NCBI RefSeq assembly: GCF_002982075.1
Contig: NZ_PUEJ01000007.1
Span: forward strand, 186,001 to 250,000
DNA: 64,000 nucleotides
From: Labrys okinawensis
Lineage (GTDB): Bacteria > Pseudomonadota > Alphaproteobacteria > Rhizobiales > Labraceae
Direction: 5' to 3'
Shown here: piece after piece, positions 59,619 to 64,000 of the stretch
Layout of the letters: every line of letters starts with the position of its first letter
How positions within the stretch are numbered: the first letter of the stretch is position 1
The notes under the pieces: generated by a model
Told to the model about the DNA's origin: nothing
Database searches by the model: none
The model's input: only the letters and a program-made list of their open reading frames with translations
Program-made: the position numbers and the translations under genes

Positions 59619-60788
59619 TCAGGCCGCAGCTGTCTGGCCACCATAGGCGAAGACGGTCTGCGGCCGTGCCCCGCGAATGAAGCCGCCGCCGAGCACGCGG
59701 GCCTGGCCATCGGCATGATCGTAGAACACGGCAGCCTGGCCGGGGGAAACGCCGTCCTCGGCCTCGGCGAGCTCGATCGTCGGGCCTTCCGGGCCGAAAT
59801 GCAGCAATGCCGGCTTGGGCGCTCGGGTGGAACGCACGCGCACGGCGATCTCCAGGCCCTCGGCAGGCAGGTTCTCGAGCGCGCCGTCGCCGATCCAGTT
59901 GACGTCGCGCAGGGCGACATGGCGCGTCGCCAGCGCTTCGCGCGGGCCGACGATCACCCGCGCCGCCTCGGCATCGAGGCGGATGACATGCAGCGGCTCG
60001 CCGGTGGCGATGCCCAGCCCCTTGCGCTGGCCGATGGTGTAGTGGATGACGCCCTGGTGCTGGCCAAGCACGCGGCCGTCCAGATGCACGATCTCGCCCG
60101 GAACGGCGGCGCCCGGCTTGAGCTTCTCGATGACCTGGGCATAGCGGCCGGAGGGCACGAAGCAGATGTCCTGGCTGTCGGGCTTGGCCGCCACGGACAG
60201 CCCGAAGCGCTCGGCAGCCTGGCGCGTTTCCGGCTTTGTCATCTCGCCGAGCGGGAAGCGCAGGATGTCGAGCTGCTCCCTGGTGGTGGCGAACATGAAA
60301 TAGCTCTGGTCGCGCTCGGCATCGCGCGGACGGAACAGGCCGCGCCCGCCGGGCACTGCCCGGCTCGCAACATAATGGCCGGTGGCCAGCACGTCGGCGC
60401 CGAGATCGCGCGCCGTGCCGAGCAGGTCGCGGAACTTGACGCGCTGGTTGCACTCGACACAGGGGATCGGCGTTTCGCCGGCCACGTAGGAATCGGCGAA
60501 ACGGTCGATCACCGCTTCCTTGAAGCGGCTTTCATAGTCGAGCACGTAGTGCGGAATGCCGATGCGGTCGGCGACCTCGCGCGCGTCATGAATGTCCTGG
60601 CCGGCGCAGCAGGCGCCCTTGCGATGGATCGCGGCGCCATGGTCATAGAGCTGAAGCGTCACCCCGATCACGTCATAGCCCTGCTCCTTCAGAAGAGCGG
60701 CACAAACGGAAGAGTCGACGCCGCCCGACATGGCAACAACGACACGGGTATCCTGCGGCCGGCGCGGCAGGTCGAGCGAATTCAACAT
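59619..60788 (-). CDS. mnmA: tRNA-specific 2-thiouridylase
   Basis: Installs the 2-thio group on U34 of tRNAs for Lys, Glu and Gln. The 389-residue protein shows the PP-loop [16 protein letters not shown], the catalytic Cys in [12 protein letters not shown] and the second Cys in [11 protein letters not shown], plus [17 protein letters not shown]. The C-terminal beta-barrel domain is complete. It is transcribed on its own, divergent from a porin gene across a 305-bp region. Confidence 0.97.
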   Translation of the reverse strand: MLNSLDLPRRPQDTRVVVAMSGGVDSSVCAALLKEQGYDVIGVTLQLYDHGAAIHRKGACCAGQDIHDAREVADRIGIPHYVLDYESRFKEAVIDRFADSYVAGETPIPCVECNQRVKFRDLLGTARDLGADVLATGHYVASRAVPGGRGLFRPRDAERDQSYFMFATTREQLDILRFPLGEMTKPETRQAAERFGLSVAAKPDSQDICFVPSGRYAQVIEKLKPGAAVPGEIVHLDGRVLGQHQGVIHYTIGQRKGLGIATGEPLHVIRLDAEAARVIVGPREALATRHVALRDVNWIGDGALENLPAEGLEIAVRVRSTRAPKPALLHFGPEGPTIELAEAEDGVSPGQAAVFYDHADGQARVLGGGFIRGARPQTVFAYGGQTAAA

Positions 60789-61093
60789 GGCATCCTTCCG
60801 TCCATCAGAGGGTCAAGGTCTCTGCGACGGCGCTCCTTTACGCGATTTTGGCCGCGAGGGGAACGCCGATGTTCGCGGGGCGGGCGCGGCGCTCAGGGGC
60901 ATCGGCATTTGATCCTAAATTACTCTACGTAATCTAAACGCGGAGTTTGTGTCGTTAACCATGATTGTTAAGTATATCTATTATGGATTGCTCAATAAAA
61001 AGCCGGGTGTTGCATTTATGTCATAGGATTTCATGTAAAGGCGGTGCTATCAGGCGTTCGAGCGTAACAAGTGCCAAGTGCTGGGGTATTAAA
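60789..61093. promoter_or_regulatory. 305-bp divergent mnmA/porin region
   Basis: The right two thirds is AT-rich and should hold the porin promoter. It contains GTTAACCATGATTGTTAAG (60954-60972), an inverted TTAAC/GTTAA pair whose TTAACCAT word is reminiscent of CtrA-type sites in alphaproteobacteria, although the TTAA-to-TTAA spacing here is 9, not 7. No gene seen. Confidence 0.4.
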
Positions 61094-61858
61094 ATGCAAA
61101 TTCTAAGGAATGCTCTGCTTGCAGGCGTCGTCATTCTTGCGCCGGCAGCGGCATTCGCCGCCGATCTGGCGCCGCCGCCCGTCGAGCCGGTCGCGCCGGA
61201 GATCGTGCCGTCCTTCACCTGGACGGGCTTCTATGCCGGTCTCAGCGCGGGCTATGGCCGCGGCAATCTCGACACGGACCTGAAGGCGGTTCCGACCGCC
61301 CGAGGGGAGGAACTGGAGAATGCTCTCGGCTTCGGCTTGAACGGCGGCATCGCCCGCGTGAAGGATACCTCCAATGGCTTCGTCGGCGGCGGGCAGATCG
61401 GCTACAATTACCAGCTCGATCCGCATTGGGTGGTCGGTGCCGAAGCCGACCTGCAATATGCCGGCCTCGATTCCAAGAAGACCTTCATCGGCAACCAGAA
61501 CATTCCCGTCACCGTGAAGACGGAGCTCGACTGGTTCGGCACGGCCCGCCTGCGCGCCGGCTATGCCTTCGACAACGTCCTGGTCTATGGCACCGGCGGC
61601 CTCGCCTATGGCCGGGTGAAGTCGAAGGTCAGCACGGCCGGCACCAGCCTGTCCGGTTCGGAGACCAAGTTCGGCTGGGCCTTGGGTGCCGGCGCCGAAT
61701 ATGCGCTGACGCAGAACTGGACTGTCCGGGCCGAATATCTCTATGTGGATCTCGGCAAGGCCGAGACGATCAAGGCGAACAGCGAGATTGCCCAGGTTAC
61801 CGCCAAGGCGGACGTCTCCGTGCATACGGTGCGTGCCGGCGTAAACTACAAGTTCTGA
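61094..61858 (+). CDS. Outer membrane beta-barrel protein (Omp25/31 type)
   Basis: A 254-residue outer-membrane protein of the Omp25/31/opacity family. It has a signal peptide (ALLAGVVILAPAAAFAADL), an early FTWTGFYAGLSAGYGRG, repeated amphipathic strands with Gly-Tyr-Asn patterns (VGGGQIGYNYQLDPHWVVGAEA; LRAGYAFDNVLVYGTGGLAYG, quoted in sections) and the terminal VRAGVNYKF with a C-terminal Phe, the usual BAM recognition signal. The translation start is the ATG after GGGG. A strong terminator follows. Likely structural role in the outer membrane. Confidence 0.93.
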   Translation: MQILRNALLAGVVILAPAAAFAADLAPPPVEPVAPEIVPSFTWTGFYAGLSAGYGRGNLDTDLKAVPTARGEELENALGFGLNGGIARVKDTSNGFVGGGQIGYNYQLDPHWVVGAEADLQYAGLDSKKTFIGNQNIPVTVKTELDWFGTARLRAGYAFDNVLVYGTGGLAYGRVKSKVSTAGTSLSGSETKFGWALGAGAEYALTQNWTVRAEYLYVDLGKAETIKANSEIAQVTAKADVSVHTVRAGVNYKF

Positions 61859-61887
61859 TCGGAGTTTCGCTGCCGTTCCAATTTTCA

Positions 61888-61917
61888 GGGCTCCGCATGG
61901 CGGGGCCCTTTTACTTT
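61888..61917 (+). terminator. Porin gene terminator
   Basis: GGGCTCCGC pairs with GCGGGGCCC (one G-U wobble) around an ATG loop, followed by TTTTACTTT. It starts 30 bp after the porin stop. Confidence 0.85.
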
Positions 61918-61985
61918 GGTTGAGCAGTCTTGCGCCAGCCGGCTCGCCGTTCTAGTCAGGGCCCCTTTCCAGGAGACCTCGAACC

Positions 61986-62501
61986 ATGCCGGCTACGCCT
62001 GACGACCTGTTCGCTTTCTTCGCCAAGCTCGGCATCACCGTGACGACCGTCGAACATCCGCCCCTGTTCACGGTGGAGGATTCGAAGGCGCTGCGCGGGC
62101 AGATCGCGGGCGGCCACACCAAGAATCTCTTCCTGAAGGACCGGAAGGGCAGGTTGTTCCTGGTGGTGCTGGAAGAGGATGCCAGCGTCGATCTCAAGCG
62201 CATCCACGAGATCATCGGCGCCCAGGGCAAGGTATCCTTCGGCTCGGCCGAGCTGCTGACGCAGGTCTGGGGCGTGTTGCCCGGTGCCGTCACGCCCTTC
62301 GGCGCCATCAACGACACCGAGGCGCAGGTGACCGTGGTGCTCGACCAGGCGCTGCTCGAGAACGACAAGCTCAACCATCATCCGCTGGTGAATACGCAGA
62401 CCACCACGATCGCCCGTGAAGACCTCATTGCCTTCCTGCGTGCCACCGGGCACGAGCCCAAGATCCTTGCCGTCTCGCAGCCGCAGCAGGCGGATGCCTG
62501 A
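61986..62501 (+). CDS. YbaK/EbsC (ProX-type) aminoacyl-tRNA deacylase
   Basis: A 171-residue trans-editing domain protein of the YbaK/ProX family that hydrolyses mischarged aminoacyl-tRNA such as Ala-tRNA(Pro). Family hallmarks: TVEHPPLFTVEDSKAL, GGHTKNLFLKDRKGRLFLVV with the conserved Lys, GKVSFGSAELL and WGVLPGAVTPFGAIND. It lies 127 bp after the porin stop, behind that gene's terminator, so it has its own promoter. The exact tRNA specificity is not determined by sequence alone. Confidence 0.9.
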   Translation: MPATPDDLFAFFAKLGITVTTVEHPPLFTVEDSKALRGQIAGGHTKNLFLKDRKGRLFLVVLEEDASVDLKRIHEIIGAQGKVSFGSAELLTQVWGVLPGAVTPFGAINDTEAQVTVVLDQALLENDKLNHHPLVNTQTTTIAREDLIAFLRATGHEPKILAVSQPQQADA

Positions 62502-62524
62502 GGTTGGCACGGTTCCACCGCCTG

Positions 62525-62624
62525 GCGCGTTTTCCAGAAAAGCCGTTCGCTTTTCCGATGAGGAAAACGCGTTAAAGGAGTTGAAGAGAAAGTGCGCTTC
62601 AGGGAAATCGCACTTTCTCTGACT
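62525..62624 (+). repeat. Dispersed intergenic repeat, family B (copy 3)
   Basis: CGCGTTTTCCAGAAAAGC is followed by GATGAGGAAAACGCGTT, then GAGAAAGTGCGCTTCAGGG and AAATCGCACTTTCTCTGAC. Two consecutive hairpins (GCGTTTTCC/GGAAAACGC and AGAAAGTGCG/CGCACTTTCT) form; order matches the other family B copies. It lies between convergent genes. Confidence 0.7.
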
Positions 62625-62693
62625 CGAAATCCCGGCATCCCATGCCGGTATGTTCCCGAAAGCCCGTCGAGCCGCCGACGGGCATGATCCCGT

Positions 62694-63287
62694 TCAGTCG
62701 AGGCAGCCGCGGAAAATATCGTATCTCATGCATTTGCGGCGAGGCGCATAGGCGGCGGGTGACGTCGTGGCCCCGCGGGCATAGCGCTGGGCCGGCTGCT
62801 GCACGCCGGCTACGCCGGCCGATGGCACGGCTCTGGGACCGACCTGGCAACGAATGCCTTCTGTGGCCAGGGCGCCGGCAACATCGGCGTCATAGCACAG
62901 CATCTGGGTGGCGGCCCTGCGATAGCCCATGGCCTGAAGAGTGCGGGCGAAGAGGCGGATGTTGCAGCCCTGGTCGAGTTTGGTGGTGCCGAAGCTGAAG
63001 CCGAAGCCGGCACCCGAGCCGCCGACGCTGACGCTGCCGAGACAGGCTTCGATGCCCGCGGCCGCAAGGCCGGGCGCAAACGCGGCAGGGGCCTGACGTC
63101 GATCGCGATGATTCAGAGTGGCACCGCCGACATTGCCGGTAATGTTGCCGTTGCCATTGCCGTTGCCCGATCCGTCGCCCGAATTATTGCCGTTGCCTGT
63201 CCCGTTCTGCGCCTGAGCCAGCGACGCAGCGGCAAGGAAAATGGCGACGGTGAAGAAATAGACAATACCCTTTGCAAGCGATTTCAT
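62694..63287 (-). CDS. Exported protein with Asn/Gly-rich N-terminal segment
   Basis: A 197-residue protein with a signal peptide (MKSLAKGIVYFFTVAIFLAA then ASLAQAQ). Immediately after cleavage comes a low-complexity NGTGNGNNSGDGSGNGNGNG stretch, then a different C-terminal domain with several Cys (EACLGSV, QGCNIRL, MLCYDADV, IRCQVG, KCMRYD, RGCLD). ATG 63287 has GGGGGA upstream. The Cys-rich part may be a disulfide-bonded domain. I do not recognise the family. It lies near two more Asn/Gly-rich genes on the same strand. Confidence 0.7.
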   Translation of the reverse strand: MKSLAKGIVYFFTVAIFLAAASLAQAQNGTGNGNNSGDGSGNGNGNGNITGNVGGATLNHRDRRQAPAAFAPGLAAAGIEACLGSVSVGGSGAGFGFSFGTTKLDQGCNIRLFARTLQAMGYRRAATQMLCYDADVAGALATEGIRCQVGPRAVPSAGVAGVQQPAQRYARGATTSPAAYAPRRKCMRYDIFRGCLD

Positions 63288-63396
63288 ATGCGTTCCCCCA
63301 AACACAAATACGCTCACAAACTTCTGGAAAGTCTATGAGGTGTACAGGAGGCTACGCTACAAATAGGATTTTCGCAATGAATACAATATTTTATCG

Positions 63397-63768
63397 CTAA
63401 GGAACCTGACGGCGAGTAATGCCGCAGCGCTGAAGTTCTTTCATTAGGCGCTCGTAGTCCCAGCTATACGTCATCTCGTTATGGTTTCCATTGTTGTCAC
63501 TTGTGAAGCAGTTTCCGTTTCCGTTACCAGAATTGAAATTGCCGTTATTGTTTCCTTGATTGAAGTTTCCATTAAAGTTGCCGGTATTGCCGTTGCCGTT
63601 GTTGTTTCCTCGTCCAACGCTGTATTGAGCGAGGATAACATCATCTTTCCGCAGTATCTCGATTTGCGCCGCTCCGTGCTGCCGGCCTGGGACATGGCAA
63701 CGGAAAAGCGCCGGAATCTGCGGGCTGGGAAGGGGCTGCCGGCAACCGATATCGAGGTCTGCGATCAT
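63397..63768 (-). CDS. Asn/Gly-rich repeat protein
   Basis: A 123-residue product of unknown function. Residues about 52-86 consist of GN-rich repeats such as GNFNQGNNN and GNFNSGNGN; a C-terminal MTYSWDYERLMKELQRCGIT part follows. The N-terminal 50 residues have no signal peptide, so export would need another route, or the true start or frame differs. AGGA precedes the chosen ATG at 63768. The DNA here is less GC-rich. It is the middle one of three such genes. Confidence 0.5.
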   Translation of the reverse strand: MIADLDIGCRQPLPSPQIPALFRCHVPGRQHGAAQIEILRKDDVILAQYSVGRGNNNGNGNTGNFNGNFNQGNNNGNFNSGNGNGNCFTSDNNGNHNEMTYSWDYERLMKELQRCGITRRQVP

Positions 63769-63808
63769 GGTTGCATTCCTGTGATCAAGGACGGTGGATC
63801 GGTATAAA

Positions 63809-63846
63809 CCATAAAGGCCGGACCGACCTCTCCGATCGATCCGGCC
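63809..63846 (-). terminator. Terminator after the partial Asn/Gly-rich gene
   Basis: GGCCGGATCGA-type arms (63816-63826 and 63836-63846 on the plus strand) pair with one mismatch; on the minus strand TTTATGG follows. It begins about 20 bp after the stop of the gene at the right edge. Confidence 0.65.
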
Positions 63847-63866
63847 GAAGCTGCCTCGGCAGCCTC

Positions 63867-64000
63867 CTATGGGCGTCCGTTTCCGTTGCCGTTGAACGAT
63901 CCGATGTTCCCGTTGCCGTTGAACATGCCACCGTTGTAATTGCCGTTCGCGGCACCGATGTTGTTGTTGCCGCTGGTGGAACTGGAGTTTCCGCGGCCGT
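63867..64000 (-). CDS. Partial Asn/Gly-rich repeat protein (N-terminus beyond window)
   Basis: The minus-strand frame from the right edge ends at TAG (63867-63869). The visible C-terminal 43 residues contain SGNNNIGAANGNYNGGMFNG and end NGNIGSFNGNGNGRP, the same style as the neighbouring genes. Start, signal peptide and total length are outside the window. The terminator at 63809-63846 follows. It is the first of at least three related genes in the direction of transcription. Confidence 0.6.
   Translation of the reverse strand, partial: GRGNSSSTSGNNNIGAANGNYNGGMFNGNGNIGSFNGNGNGRP

Noticed and set aside
63397-64000. CRISPR array suggested by repeated GTTGCCGTT-like words
   Set aside because: The repetition is coding: it follows codons for Asn and Gly in minus-strand frames, with no constant repeat length or spacers.

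Overview
The window is high-GC, densely coded DNA from an alphaproteobacterium, most likely of the order Hyphomicrobiales (Rhizobiales). Supporting signs are a serC leader structure ahead of an adjacent serC-serA pair, an Omp25/31-type porin, a DUF4139 protein, an S21 protein with a basic tail, UgpC/Smo-type sugar ABC transporters and REP-like intergenic palindromes typical of that order. I do not assign a genus. There is no prophage, transposase, CRISPR array, rRNA or tRNA that I can recognise. About 59 protein genes are supported, one of them cut by the right edge.

Layout. 0-3.7 kb: glycoside hydrolases GH3 (bglX) and GH15, divergent. 3.7-7.1 kb: a marR-emrA-emrB multidrug efflux operon. 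7.2-10.5 kb: a small secreted protein and a large exported pseudo-caspase with a Gly/Pro/Gln-rich tail. 10.5-17.5 kb: a divergent, RpiR-associated catabolic cluster (SDR and FGGY kinase on one side; KDPG-type aldolase, a shikimate-dehydrogenase-like enzyme, D-2-hydroxyacid dehydrogenase, UlaG-like lactonase and RpiR regulator on the other) with matching palindromic operators in the shared promoter region. 17.5-21.3 kb: a secreted hypothetical, a HerA-type ATPase and manC. 21.5-28.1 kb: a SorC-regulated polyol ABC transporter (smoEFGK-like) with a polyol SDR. 28.3-31.8 kb: a MarR regulator and fpr embedded in a striking group of long palindromes, then mannitol dehydrogenase. 31.8-36 kb: DUF4139 protein, class I amidotransferase and two hypotheticals. 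36-38.9 kb: serA and serC. 39.1-44.3 kb: a second sugar ABC transporter with a Tat-type binding protein. 44.6-50 kb: an ABC-2 exporter, two enzymes acting on small molecules, an AAC(3)-family acetyltransferase, a cupin and a lipid A-type acyltransferase. 50-57 kb: rpsU, SRPBCC protein, dienelactone-hydrolase-like enzyme, HDAC-family hydrolase, an MHS-type transporter, glmM and a GNAT. 57-62.5 kb: an OmpA/ExbB-like envelope pair, mnmA, a porin and a YbaK deacylase. 62.7-64 kb: consecutive genes for Asn/Gly-rich proteins.

The carbohydrate theme is strong: two ABC importers, several polyol or sugar dehydrogenases, a sugar kinase, an aldolase and two glycosidases. The cluster at 10.5-17.5 kb is the best candidate for an undescribed pathway: its enzymes do not add up to a textbook route that I know. 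The pseudo-caspase lacks both catalytic residues. Non-coding DNA carries at least two families of dispersed, hairpin-forming repeats plus several operators and leaders that can be read directly from the sequence.
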